64,000 bases of DNA from Mesostigma viride (GCA_009746045.1 RPFO01000643.1:885089-949088); one strand, 5' to 3'; shown: positions 44,627-54,834, counted from the stretch's first letter. Translations and numbers: made by a program. The notes: generated by a model from the sequence alone, not told the origin.

Positions 44627-45130
44627 CTATCTGTTCAGTTGGATCTCCTTCATATCTCGCAGGAAATAAATAGAGTACTCCCCGATGCTGCTAAGCACAA
44701 ACGTGCACACAATAATCGTCACCCACCAGATCCAGTTTAATGGAAAGCCTTGCATCACGATGCAGCAAAGGATTAGGTGCACCGTGGCGATAGTAACCGC
44801 ATAATCCCATGATTTCCTCGTGTTTCGGACAATGTAGAACGTAAGCACGGCCCCAATGGGAAAAGTCAATACCATTGCAAGCCAGCTCGCAAGTGGAAGT
44901 TCCCGGTCATCAAAGTCCTTACTTCGCAGCTTGGGCTTAAACTCGTCTTCATCGAAATAAAATGGTAACCTGCCCCATTTGCTGATGTGCAATTTGAAGG
45001 ATAGGACTAGGATGAGGCTGATGGCATAGTACAGCGCATAGAAACTTGGGATGAACATGGCGAGCTTCTTCAAAATCGTTTTTGTCAGGTCATCCGTCGC
45101 CTTCCCCATTCTTAGTAATTGTAGCTTCAA
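44627..45130 (-). CDS. SYS1 / TMEM244-family four-pass membrane protein, single exon
   Basis: 167 residues, four hydrophobic segments: about 23-45 (FIPSFYALYYAISLILVLSF), 80-101 (WLAMVLTFPIGAVLTFYIV), 110-131 (DYAVTIATVHLILCCIVMQG) and 133-155 (WIWWVTIIVCTFVLSS). Family signatures: RxxxSWDYAVT...H (cf. LDFTVTVHFFH of SYS1 and WDYAISVTILH of TMEM244), FPLNWIWW, and the C-terminal GEY-x8-MKEIQL, like the GEYLCMRTELKEIPL end of SYS1. SYS1 is a Golgi/trans-Golgi protein that recruits the small GTPase ARFRP1/Arl3; TMEM244 is its little-studied sister. The length (SYS1 about 156) and the open frame look intact. A longer acidic loop DEDEFKPKLRSKDFDD sits between segments 1 and 2. It lacks introns, unlike its neighbours. 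An in-frame Met seven codons later is an alternative start. Confidence 0.88.
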   Translation of the reverse strand: MKLQLLRMGKATDDLTKTILKKLAMFIPSFYALYYAISLILVLSFKLHISKWGRLPFYFDEDEFKPKLRSKDFDDRELPLASWLAMVLTFPIGAVLTFYIVRNTRKSWDYAVTIATVHLILCCIVMQGFPLNWIWWVTIIVCTFVLSSIGEYSIYFLRDMKEIQLNR

Positions 45131-47033
45131 GCCCGCAGGCTTCCTTGAGAGAGCATACGGAGTAGTCTGTGCACACGTAAATTATTTGCAGCGACGTCGC
45201 AACTTCCCGCCCCTGTTTTGTAGTCACGGTGCGCGTACTATGTATGCATGAACAGAGACGCATTCGGTGAACAGTCCTTTGACCAAGGAAGACTCCGCCA
45301 TGGTCTTTCTGGTTCGTTTACCAGGAAGGACGTCATTGCACCGTGCCACTAATTCATGTTTAAGGTTGCATTGCTTGGCGTACCGGCAACCATAAAACTA
45401 GCGCCATGGCTGCCTAAGTTTAGACATCGCAGGCGGCTTTGTGCTTCTAGGTATGTTTGGCCACGCCATTACTTGACAGTTGACATCCACCATTAGCCCG
45501 TTTATATTCTTTCGCTCTATTCTGGTGTTAGCGCACGTCCGTCCGTAACTTGGTTTAATTTTGTCTCCTGGACGCGAACGTGCTACGGCCTTGTCAGTTG
45601 TCTCGGAAAGTTTTGCACTCTAGTATTTCAAAAAGTGCAAAAAAAAATTTCTGCAGGCTGCAGCATTAATGTTCTTCAATTCGTTGTTGGGCTTTGGCTG
45701 TTGGCCCAGTGTCCAGCGTCCATCTCGGAAATATTACATGAAATTCACAACAACTGCTGGCGAAATCTGGGCGAAACGAAAACTAGCAAGGCTTTACCAA
45801 TTACCGGGCATGGCAAGTTTGTTGTGCTCTTTGCGTTCCCCTGAAATGAGACATTGCTGAAGCTGGAGTGGACTGTACCACAGAGCGTATACTGCACGCT
45901 AGGCATGATAGACTTTCACTGATTGGAGTTACCTAAAAATTGACACGATTTCCGACTGCCCGCGTCGCCCCACGTATCTGTCGCCTCCAACGTGTACGTA
46001 TTTTGCACGGGTCTGCTTCTGCTGACGCCAGGCCATATCAATCGGGAGTCACAACCTGGATCTTCGAAGTTTTGGAAACTTGAGCGGACAGTGCAGGTGT
46101 AGATTTTGCTTTGTTATCTTGATTTTGTAGTCGCGGGCGGAGCGGGGATCTTTTACGGCAGTCACCGATGGTCACTGCGAGGTCGAATGAATGATTATAA
46201 CGTGGCACTTTATTGGCCTTAGCTTGTTTTAGAGTTTGTGTACAGCTATCAGTCTATGCAGCACCCTCCCTCAGAACGCAAGAGTCTACGGTGCAGTTAG
46301 AATATTGGGACTTTTTCGTCTAGGTCCAGGGTTGATCCGTGGCAAACTGGTTATGGCCACTGCTATGCTCCCCCGATCTTTTCTTGTCCCATGTATCGTT
46401 AGTATCCTGAGTTTTGGCAAGGCCGCAAAAGCCTTGCCTCACTGCCAGTTTTTTGGGTTCCTCTCCCCCCCTTCCATTTGGCCTCTGTCTGCACCCATGT
46501 GTTTATCCAGCCCTGACGCGCCCCCCCCCCCCTCAAACCCCCTTGTCCCCGCTCAGCACACTGAGGTTCACTCCCTGCTCACCCTTGGCTCCTTTGGCCC
46601 CCGGCCAACTGCCTCCCTTATCGGGAACTCTCGCGACTTGCCCGTGTTCACCAGGAGGTTCACACGGCTTGCCGCCGCGGGCGAATGCGGTCCGTCATCT
46701 GGCTCCATGAGCGACGGCCCCCCGGGAGACCAGGGTCCTTGCCAGGGCCGCCCCCTGCGGCACTTGCGGTCCCCGACCTGACCTAGGAGACTGTCGGAAG
46801 GCGGCTGTACACTTTTCCTAAGAAACTACGACCCTCTGCACGCGTGCAGCACGGCAACCGTTTGTGGAAGAGGGAAAGATACGCTCCGCTGGTCCGGCAC
46901 TTGGCAGCATACCGAGCACGGGGCACCAGGGGCGTACCGGGTGTGCCGTAGCCGTGTGCCAGTTTTCATTGAAGCGACATCGACTCGGCCTTTAGCTGGG
47001 TGACAGCAACAGCAAGGCGACCTGTCTAACAGG
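45131..47033. other. intergenic; no gene supported
   Basis: Between two divergent genes, so it should contain both promoters. A 181-codon plus-strand frame at 46236-46781 and its minus-strand counterpart are both open but show no motif; 46480-46700 is C-rich. Nothing else seen. Confidence 0.35.
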
Positions 47034-50000
47034 ATGAGGACGTTTGGAGGCGACGCGGGCGGCGCGCCGCGCAAGGGCAGGTCGGGGGGCGAGGGGGATG
47101 TTCCCGTCTATGAGCGCCAGATACCGAAATTCCTGCAGGTGAGCGTGTACGGGTGGCAGAGCCCACACTTGTCGCGGGTGACGGTGAACAGGTGCCAGAG
47201 CCCAAGAGTTGTGGCGGGTGAGGGCGTACTTGGTGTTCTTATTTGGACTTCCCAGCTGCACCTCTTCAACGCACCTATGCCCCACTCCTCTTTTGCCAGA
47301 TGCCTATTGTCTATGGTGCATGTAGCGTCTCCTCAGGAAGTGTGCGGCGCTTCTAGTGGGCTATATCGGGCTTTTTACAATATCCAGTAACATAAAATAC
47401 AACCCAGCATTTTCTCTCCCCCCCTGCTCATTGTGCTGTGCCCACTGTGCGCTCTCACTTGGCTTGGCGCGCCCCACCTTGGCCTGTGTGCATGTGCTGC
47501 CATCTGGCATCCGGCACACCCCGCGGCCACCCTGTGGTCCACTCATCTCACACGTTTTCCGCTCTCCTCGCCGTCACGCGTGCAGAAGTACTCCCACCTG
47601 ATGGAGAAGGGAGGCTTCCAGGACGACGCAGCCAAGGCATGGGCCGGTGGGTGGCAGTTTCCTTCCATCTGCTAGCATTACTACCATTTTTTAGAATTAG
47701 AAAAATTCTAAAAAATAGCATTCTGCTAGCATTCACCACTGCAGGGGTTCCTGGATAAGGCACCCAAGGCATGCGTGGATTGGTGTAATATTGTAGCTTT
47801 TACTAGCATTTGCTTTGCGTGTACTACCATTGAATAGCGTCTGCTGGCATGCGCTGAAGATAAATAGCACGAAGGCGCGGTATTTATCGTGGCACCCTCG
47901 AAGGGATCGTTTCTCTGCGCCACGCTCGTAAGCAAACGAGGTTACGTTGTAGCGCAGCAGCCTCTATCGGACTATCCACATGGGAGGGCAGGTGGCTGTC
48001 ATCAGGCATAATGCATCACAAAATGTATCACTCCAGGTAGTTACTGTGCACGCCCGGTCCAAAGCCTTCGTGCTAAACATCCCAGGAAAGGGAAAGCAGT
48101 AAACACTATGCTTTCGTCGTCACGCCATCGATGACGACGACACACTGTGGGTCAAATTGCTTACGTCACTGTGGTAAGCAGTAAACAGTACGCTTTCATC
48201 ATGGCATTTGAAGCATGCATGTCGTCGATGGCGACGACACACTGTGGGTCACCCTGCGGGCTGCTTCATGCTTTTGTCCCGAGAATGCGGGGGTGTCTAC
48301 AGCTTCTTTGAAACGGTATGCCTTGATCACGCGATGGTTGGTGCACTGTGGATCAGCCTGTGGGCTGCATCATGTTCTTCTCTGAAGGAATTATCTGTGC
48401 TCCGCCCCCTACTCCCTGGCTGGCATCCGCACCACGCCCAGGCTACTCCCTGGCATCCAAGCTCCAGGGCGGCCCGGGCGCCAGTGCAAACGACGAAGAT
48501 GACGACTGGGGTGACAAGGTACGCCATCGCTGCACAACTGGAAACCCAGCCATGGCTGCAAATGGTTGCCCCAAGATTATCACAAAATCAGCACCGACAA
48601 GAATCTTGACGCAAAAGCTCTAGCCTTTATCATCATATCTGTACAAAGGCACGCTCGATATGCGGAGCAAACTCTGAGAATCATTGTAAACGCGGCCACT
48701 GGAGTTCCTTCAACTCATCTATGTTGATTGGCTGTGCAGTGGCATTCGCCTTCCATATGTCATCCTCCCCTCCCTCCCTCCCTCCCTCCCTCCCTCCCTC
48801 CTCTCCCTCCCTCCCTCCCTCCCTCCTCCTCCCTCCCTCCTCCCTCCCTCCCTCCCTCCCTCCCTCCTCCCTCCCTCCCTCCTCCCTCCCTCCCTCCCTC
48901 CCTCCCTCCCTCCCTCCCTCCCTCCCTCCCTCCCTCCTCCCTCCCTCCCTCCCTCCCTCCCTCCCTCCCTCCTCCCTCCCTCCCTCCCTCCTCCCTCCCT
49001 CCCTCCTCCCTCCTCCCTCCTCCCTCCTCCCTCCCTCCCTCCCTCCCCTCCCTCCCTCCCTCCCTCCCCCTCCCTCCCTCCCTCCCTCCCTCCCTCCTCC
49101 TCCCTCCCTCCTCTCCTCCCTCCTCCCTCCTCCCTCTCCCTCCCTCCTCCCTCCTCCCTCCCTCCCTCCCTCCCTCCCTCCTCCCTCCCTCCCTCCCTCC
49201 TCCCTCCCTCCCTCCCTCCCTCCCTCCCTCCCTCCCTCCTCCCTCCCTCCCTCCCTCCCTCCCTCCTCCCTCCCTCCCCCTCCCTCCCTCCCTCCCTCCC
49301 TCCCTCCCTCCCTCCTCCCTCTCCCTCCCTCCCTCCTCCTCCCTCCCTCCCTCCCTCCCTCCCTCCCTCCCTCCTCCCTCCCTCCTCTCCTCCCTCCTCT
49401 CCCTCCCTCCCTCCCTCCTCCCTCCCTCCCTCCCTCCCTCCCTCCCTCCCTCCCTCCCTCCCTCCCTCCCTCCTCCCTCCCTCCCTCCCTCCTCCCTCCT
49501 CCCTCCCTCCTCCCTCCCTCCTCCCTCCCTCCCTCCCTCCCTCCCTCCCTCCCTCCCTCCCTCCTCCTCCCTCCTCCCTCCCTCCTCCCTCCCTCCCTCC
49601 CTCCCTCCCTCCTCCCTCCCCCTCCCTCTCCCTCCCTCCCTCCCTCCCTCCTCCCTCCCTCCCTCCCTCCCCTCCCTCCCTCCCTCCTCCCTCCCCCTCC
49701 TCCTCCCTCCCCTCCCTCCCTCCCTCCCTCCCTCCTCCCTCCCTCCCTCCCTCCCTCCCTCCCTCCCTCCTCCCTCCCTCCCTCCCTCCCTCCCTCCCTC
49801 CCTCCCTCCCTCCTCCCTCCTCCCTCCCTCCCTCCCTCCCTCCCTCCCTCCCTCCTCCCTCCCTCCCTCCCTCCCTCCCTCCCTCCCTCCTCCCTCCCTC
49901 CTCCCTCCCTCCCTCCCTCCTCCCTCCCTCCCTCCCTCCCTCCCTCCCTCCTCCCTCCTCCCTCCCCCTCCCTCCCTCCCTCCCTCCTCCTCCCTCCTCC

Positions 50001-52595
50001 CTCCCTCCTCCCTCCCTCCTCCCTCCCTCCTCCCTCCTCCCTCCCTCCCTCCCTCCCTCCTCCCTCCCTCCCTCCCTCCTCCCTCCCTCCCTCCTCCTCC
50101 CTCCCTCCTCCCTCCTCCTCCCTCCTCCCTCCTCCCTCCCTCCCTCCCTCCCTCCCTCCCTCCCTCCTCCTCCCTCCCTCCCTCCTCCCTCCCTCCTCCT
50201 CCCTCCTCCCTCCCTCCCTCCCTCCCTCCCTCCTCCCTCCCTCCTCCTCCCTCCTCCCTCCCTCCCTCCCTCCTCCCTCCCTCCCTCCCTCCCTCCCTCC
50301 CTCCCTCCCTCCCTCCCTCCCTCCCCTCCCTCCCTCCCTCCCTCACGTATCTGCTTCCCTGCTTCCCTGCCTGCGCTCCCTCCCGGCGCATGGACAGCCT
50401 GAGAACGCGCCCCAAGTCGTCGACCTTCAGGGGCTGCTCGGTTCCACCTCCGCCGCCGCCGCTTTATTGCCCTCCGGAGCCCCCGGGGCCATCAAATTGG
50501 ACACCTCCGACCCTGCAGGACGAGGCCGGTCCGGCCCAGGGAAAGGGAAGGCAGTGGCAGGGCAGGCAGCAGGGGCCGTTGCTGCCCAGGGTGCCGCAGG
50601 GATCCTGGACTCGGCCACCCCTGAAGAGGTTTCCCGGGCGGCCGAGGCGGCCTCGGAGCGTGCAAAGGAGGAAGGAAATAAATGCTTCAACGCGGGGGAC
50701 CAGGCGGGGGCGGTGGCTCACTTCACGGATGCCATAAAGCTGGCGCCCGGGAATCATGTACTGTACAGCAATCGATCCGCGGCGCATGCGGCGCGCCGGG
50801 ACTATAAGGATGCGCTCGCGGATGCAAAAAGGGCGGTGGAGCTGAAGCCTGATTGGGCCAAGGGCTACTCGCGCCTGGGGGCCGCGTATGCAGGGCTCGA
50901 GGATTTCGAGATGGCGGCGGAGGCGTATGGGGAGGGGCTGAAGCTGGATCCGGACAACGAGGTGATGGCGGCTGGCCGGGAAAAGGTGAGGATGTAGGGC
51001 AAGGTTTGGGAACTTTGAATGCTTCTGGCACAAGGGAATAGCAGGCCTGATGTTGTATGTTGTGTTTTCCCCTTGGTATCATGTCTCCTTTTTCCTTAAC
51101 CACTTTGCCGCCATGTCTCCTTTTTCTTTTGCCACTTTGCCGCCATGTCTCCTTTTTCCTTAACCACTTTGCCGCAATGTCTCCTTTTTCTTTTGCCACT
51201 TTTCCTTGTGGCGTTTCTGGTGTGTGGTTAGTGCTTGCGTGCGTGCGTGTGTGTGTGCGTGCGTGCGTGCGTGCGTGCGGGCGGGCGGGCGGGTGTGTGT
51301 GTTTCTGTGTGAGCTTCTGGTTGTGTTCACGATTGCGGACTGGATGGGTAAAATCGCAACAGGAATCTAGCCTCCTGATTTTTATCCCTCCCACTTCCAT
51401 TATGCTCACTGTTGCTTTTTCTTGCTGGCAACGCCGCTCTGTGCATTACCATGGCGCAGGCCCTGTCCAAGCTTCAGGCGGGGAAGCACACCTTCCGGAA
51501 AAAGGAAGCAGCGCCGCCCGCGGGCAAAGGCAAGAGGCGCTCGGCTGGGCAGGAGGATGGGCGAGAGAGCGGTGCGCCTCGGGGGGACTCCCAGCAGGTA
51601 CATGATCGGTTTGGTGGGCGTGACCCCTCGCGAAAGGGGCCGAATTCCAAGTGTCGAGTAGGAATGGGTGATTGGTCAGAACACGGATGGTCTGTGGTGC
51701 ATTGGTTGTGGATGGTGGGGGTGGTGGGGTGGTGGGTGGATGGTGGGGTGGTGGGGGTGGTGGGGGTGGTGGGGTGGTGGGGGGTGGTGGGGGTGGTGGG
51801 GGTGGTGGGGGTGGTGGGGGTGGTGGGGGTGGTGGGGGTGGTGGGGGTGGTGGGGGTGGCATGTGGATGGTGGGGTATGGGGCGTGGGATGTGGGGTGGG
51901 GTGGGGTGGGGTGTTGCGGATCGGGGGTGGGTTGACAGGAGATGGCTCTTTTGTGTCTGTTTTTAAAAATTTTATTGAGTTGAGGTTCTAGAATTTGTTT
52001 GCGGCGGTCAATGTTGTCTTATCCATGAGACAGCCAGCGCAGGCCTGAAATGTGGAGAATCCCACCATGGAAGTTCGAACCTGCCGTTATCTTATCCGCA
52101 TTTGTTGGGTCGTTCAGGATGAGGGAGATGAATGGAGTTGGAAATGTGTAGCATTGTACGTTAACACTATCAAAGAGACAATTATGGCTGGCTAATGTCT
52201 AGAGTGAGAGCTAGACGGTTTTAGTAATTTAAAAAACCGCATCGCGTTACTATTCCGTTTGTTCCTAGCGTCCAGGAGTGTCCAGTGGAAGCACACTGCT
52301 GCGATCACGCTTGCAACAGTCATGCCAATACCTTGCGTTTGTAAGCTCTCATGGTGCAGCGTGCATGTGTGTGCGTGGGCGTGGGCGTGGGCGTGGGCGT
52401 GGGCGTGGGCGTGGGCGTGGGCGTGGGCGTGGGCGTGGGCGTGGGCGTGGGCGTGGGCGTGGGCGTGGGCGTGGGCGTGGGCGTGGGCGTGGGCGTGGGC
52501 GTGGGCGTGGGCGTGGGCGTGGGCGTGGGCGTGGGCGTGGGCGTGGGCGTGGGCGTGGGTGTGGGCGTGGGCGTGGGCGTGGGCGTGGCGCTTGC

Positions 52596-52665
<70 letters not shown>

Positions 52666-52747
52666 CATGCAGGGTGGCAAGAAGAGTCGGCCGCAAGCTG
52701 CGGAGGGTGTCAAGAACCGGAATCTGCTGTCGTTTGGCGATGACTGA
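47034..52747 (+). CDS. DUF4604 (KIAA1143-like) protein with embedded TPR domain, 6 exons
   Basis: Exons: 47034-47138, 47586-47646, 48442-48518, 50398-50985, 51460-51597, 52673-52747; GT-AG, phases agree; 347 codons plus stop. The start is the first Met of exon 1. VYERQIPKFLQKY, the acidic DEDDDWGDK, then ENAPQVVDLQ match the order in KIAA1143 (Phe-rich start, acidic stretch, EQPQVVVL). The C-terminal VKNRNLLSFGDD matches its conserved NSSLLSFDNEDE end. Between them, exon 4 adds about 120 residues of three TPR motifs (AKEEGNKCFNAGDQAGAVAHF, LYSNRSAAHAARRDYKDALA, GYSRLGAAYAGLEDFEMAAE) with the NxxxN/K-A-K pattern of STI1/HOP-type carboxylate clamps that bind Hsp70/Hsp90 tails. That points to a chaperone link, by inference only. 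The basic segment in exon 5 (HTFRKKEA, GKGKRRSA) may be nuclear-targeting. Exon 2 donor choice (after GCCG) is set by phase. Introns 3 and 5 hold long simple repeats. Confidence 0.82.
47139..47235 (+). repeat. about 40-bp repeat starting at the DUF4604 gene exon 1 donor
   Basis: GTGAGCGTGTACGGGTGGCAGAGCCC...GTCGCGG is followed by GTGACGGTGAACAGGTGCCAGAGCCC...GTGGCGG and then GTGAGGGCGTACTTGG. Each copy begins with a GTGA(C/G) donor-like tetramer. In the next intron, CCCAAGGCATG-GTGGAT-GGTG at about 47760 echoes the exon 2 end. Confidence 0.8.
48764..50344. repeat. 1.58-kb (CCCT)n/(CCT)n polypyrimidine tract in DUF4604 gene intron 3
   Basis: Uninterrupted C/T sequence built of CCCT tetramers with frequent CCT trimers and rare CCCC or CTCT. 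The opposite strand is a GGGA/GGA tract. It ends 53 bases before the exon 4 acceptor, so it is a giant polypyrimidine tract ahead of the 3' splice site. Ser/Pro/Leu frames of up to 758 codons through it are artefacts except their last about 200 codons (exon 4). Confidence 0.97.
51070..51215. repeat. 34-35-bp tandem repeat, 4 copies
   Basis: Unit ATGTCTCCTTTTTC(C/T)TT...CCACTTTGCCGC alternates two variants (TTAACC and TTTGCC); intron 4. A (TGCG)n/(GGGC)n run follows at 51234-51300. Confidence 0.9.
51711..51915 (+). repeat. (GGGGGTGGT)n array
   Basis: About 15 copies of GGTGGTGGG-type units in intron 5, sense strand G-rich with strong G-quadruplex potential. Gly/Val/Trp frames are artefacts. 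Confidence 0.95.
52372..52662 (+). repeat. (GTGGGC)36 hexamer array followed by (TG)n
   Basis: Nearly perfect hexamers from 52372 to 52587 with one GTGGGT variant, then about 30 TG from 52602. It lies immediately before the final exon acceptor (52671-52672). Reads as Ala-Trp, Val-Gly or Arg-Gly repeats in the three frames. Confidence 0.97.
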
Positions 52748-53030
52748 CAGCACATGGGAAGGGGGTGCAGTTGTTGTGGAGAAGCTTACTACGAAACGCA
52801 GTTAACCTCAGAACTGATCCCTATGCCCCACCTTGCAGAAACTGAAGATACTCTATCACTTCACGATGGTGCGTGCAATAGGGTCCTATAATTCATACGA
52901 TGAATTTGGTCGAATATAAGGTGCTCGTTTTTTTCAATGGCTCTCACATCTGCCATGTATTGGATGCTGATGATGAATGTTATATCCCTAGCTATGGCTG
53001 GGGCAGGATACAGACGCTCTTCTTCGTGTT
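52748..53030. other. 3' flank of the DUF4604 gene; nothing else seen
   Basis: AT-rich spacer, no motif. Confidence 0.3.
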
Positions 53031-53295
53031 ATTAATTAATTAATTAATTAGACTCGTGCTCCCGTTGGGGAGTCACGGAGCATTAACCCCGATGGATGGA
53101 TGGATGGGTGCAAACATTCCTACCGGTCTAATCTATCTACATCGGCTACATACTACACTCCTGCACTCCTGGTTCCCTGCCCACGATGCGGGCAAATCGC
53201 TTGCGCGCCTGAATCATTACGTATTCGACAACAATAATGAACAGATAGGGCGACAGCACGCAGCCCGGCCACACACCCTTCTGTAAAGGGCTGCC
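53031..53295 (-). mobile_element. LINE fragment: RT motif B joined to a family-2 3' end
   Basis: The minus strand reads GCVLSPYLFIIVVEYVMIQARKRFARI, homologous to the RT copy at 8.4 kb, then passes directly into the 3' UTR (GTAGATAGATTAGACCGGTAGGA, CATCCATCCATCGGGGTTAATG, GTGCTCCGTGACTCCCCAAC) and ends in GGGAGCACGAGTC plus (TAAT)n at 53031-53050. The YADD-to-C-terminus part is absent, so the copy carries an internal deletion. Confidence 0.8.
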
Positions 53296-53299
53296 TTCG

Positions 53300-53760
53300 T
53301 GTTATTATACTACTATAACAATACTAGCATAGTACTCCGTGACATGCTCTCGTGCATTACATGCAACAACCTATGTACTTTCTTCGAGTGCTGATAGCTA
53401 TTGTAAAGACTTTCCTCAACTGGCCGATTCTCCACTCTATGCTGACCTGATCAATGTTCTGCCACCAGCGCAACCTACCATATAGATGGGTACATGTTGC
53501 AAGCATGTGGTATCAAATTTCAGTTCAGTGAAGAAGCACGATCTTTGAAGCACTCTTTACAGCAGGATTGACATGCAGCCTGTGCAGAATCGACATGCAA
53601 ATCTGGCAATTTAGGCTAAGTTACTTTGTTCATTACGTAGATCAGTACAGTGTGTGCTCATTACGTAGATCGATAGTGTGTGTTTCGTGTCCATTAAAGT
53701 GCTCTATCCCTAGCCCACGGGATGATACTTTATAAATGTATTTTGGTAACATGGCCAGGG
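53300..53760. other. no gene seen
   Basis: Spacer. An isolated AGCATAGTACTCCGTGACATGC at 53328-53350 resembles the family-3 LINE terminus. Confidence 0.35.
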
Positions 53761-53762
53761 GC

Positions 53763-53960
53763 TAATTAATTAATTAATTAATTCGACTCGTGCTCCCGTT
53801 GGGGAGGGAGTCACTGAGCATTAACCCCGATGGATGGATGGATGGATGGGTGCAAACAGTCCTACCGGTCTAATCTATCTACATCAGCTACCTACGACAT
53901 CTATCTAACAGCATTCTAACTACAGCATCTATCTAGACAGCCTCACGCTGCCCAGGGGCT
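53763..53960 (-). mobile_element. LINE 3' end, family 2, with (TTAA)n tail
   Basis: Same UTR and terminal hairpin as 53036-53150 (a small duplication GGGAGGGAG in the loop), followed in minus orientation by GAATTAATTAATTAATTAGC. 5'-truncated to under 200 bases. Confidence 0.8.
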
Positions 53961-54117
53961 AAGCGTCAGCCTACCTATGGTATTGCATGGTTGTATTGCA
54001 CGCAGTGTTGCGCCCCGGCACCACGCTGTGGAGAGAGCGCTCTGTGGCCTGCCCACTTGTGGCAGTGAGAGAAGCTAGGGCTCCCTCCCTCCTTTTCGTT
54101 GTGTATAGGGGTTGAAG

Positions 54118-54519
54118 TGTTACGTCGCGTAACAATTCGTTGTAGTTACGGACGTAAATTAGGTCCTTGGCCTCGGTTGTTCCTAGGTTACGTGCAGTTC
54201 TAGTTTGGACATGATTGTCCCCGTAACAGTACTGTGGTATAGTGGGTGCCTTTGGGCGCCGCGCCGCGTACTATATTAGTGGTCCTTATCCTTTTGTAGA
54301 ATGTAGTGGACAGGCGTGCATCTGTGCACCTGCTTGTGTTTCTGTGTTTCTGCAGGCGAGGGTCAGGTCGGCCCGAGCCTGTTGGACCGTTGGTGACCAT
54401 TTATGCACGTTCCACTCCTTGTGTGGTCACCCGGCGTGTGTTAAATGAATTAGCACATATTAGCTTGGGTCACGGCAGTTTAGTTGTGTTTCCTTCCTCT
54501 TTTCCTGGAGTAAACGGGT
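54118..54519 (+). repeat. 5' LTR and leader region (boundary uncertain)
   Basis: TGTTACG at 54118 is a usual LTR start, and the related fragment on the minus strand begins at the same motif with unrelated sequence outside it. The LTR end cannot be fixed without the 3' copy; TGGTCACCCGGCGTGTG at about 54424 is a candidate primer-binding site. An alternative start is TGTTGCGCCCCGG at 54007. Confidence 0.5.
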
Positions 54520-54834
54520 TTGATTAAATGGTCTATGGCATATTACAGTAGTACATATGTAAATGCATTGAGATCTGGTTCGTCTCGGTCGTCTTTCGCT
54601 AGGGGTGTATATAGAAGCAGCCTCACTAGTTTAGGTAGTATCAGGACAGGTAGAGGTAGAGGTGGCGGCCGAGGCTTGCGGCGTAACAATGGACTCGGAG
54701 GTAGTTTAGATAGAGAGCGAGACGACGATCCTTTGCAACATACGACATTGAATCAACCCTTCCGCGGCTGGGAAAAAGAAGACGACACGTACTTGACAGG
54801 TAATGGGCGGGTCGCCGTCAAGCTAGGAGGATAG
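54520..54834 (+). CDS. Arg/Gly-rich small ORF of the LTR element
   Basis: 104 codons; the middle is RGG-like (RTGRGRGGGRGLRRNNG), often an RNA-binding composition. The related copy at 5.1-5.2 kb keeps the same stretch. No family assigned. Confidence 0.45.
   Translation: MIKWSMAYYSSTYVNALRSGSSRSSFARGVYRSSLTSLGSIRTGRGRGGGRGLRRNNGLGGSLDRERDDDPLQHTTLNQPFRGWEKEDDTYLTGNGRVAVKLGG

Noticed and set aside
46236-46781. 181-codon plus-strand frame before the DUF4604 gene
   Set aside because: No motif, Pro-rich low complexity, and the opposite strand is equally open.
48721-50997. 758-codon open frame of Ser/Pro/Leu ending in TPR motifs
   Set aside because: All but the last about 200 codons are a frame through (CCCT)n; the TPR part is exon 4 of a spliced gene, with a clear acceptor at 50397.
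52192-52805. Ala-Trp, Val-Gly, Arg-Gly and His-Ala repeat proteins
   Set aside because: Frames through (GTGGGC)n and (TG)n; only the last 75 bases are an exon.
54007-54228. 222-base LTR with TGTTGCG...CGTAACA ends
   Set aside because: Similarity to the related copy at 5.1-5.8 kb begins at 54118 and runs past 54228, so both ends are doubtful; kept only as an alternative.
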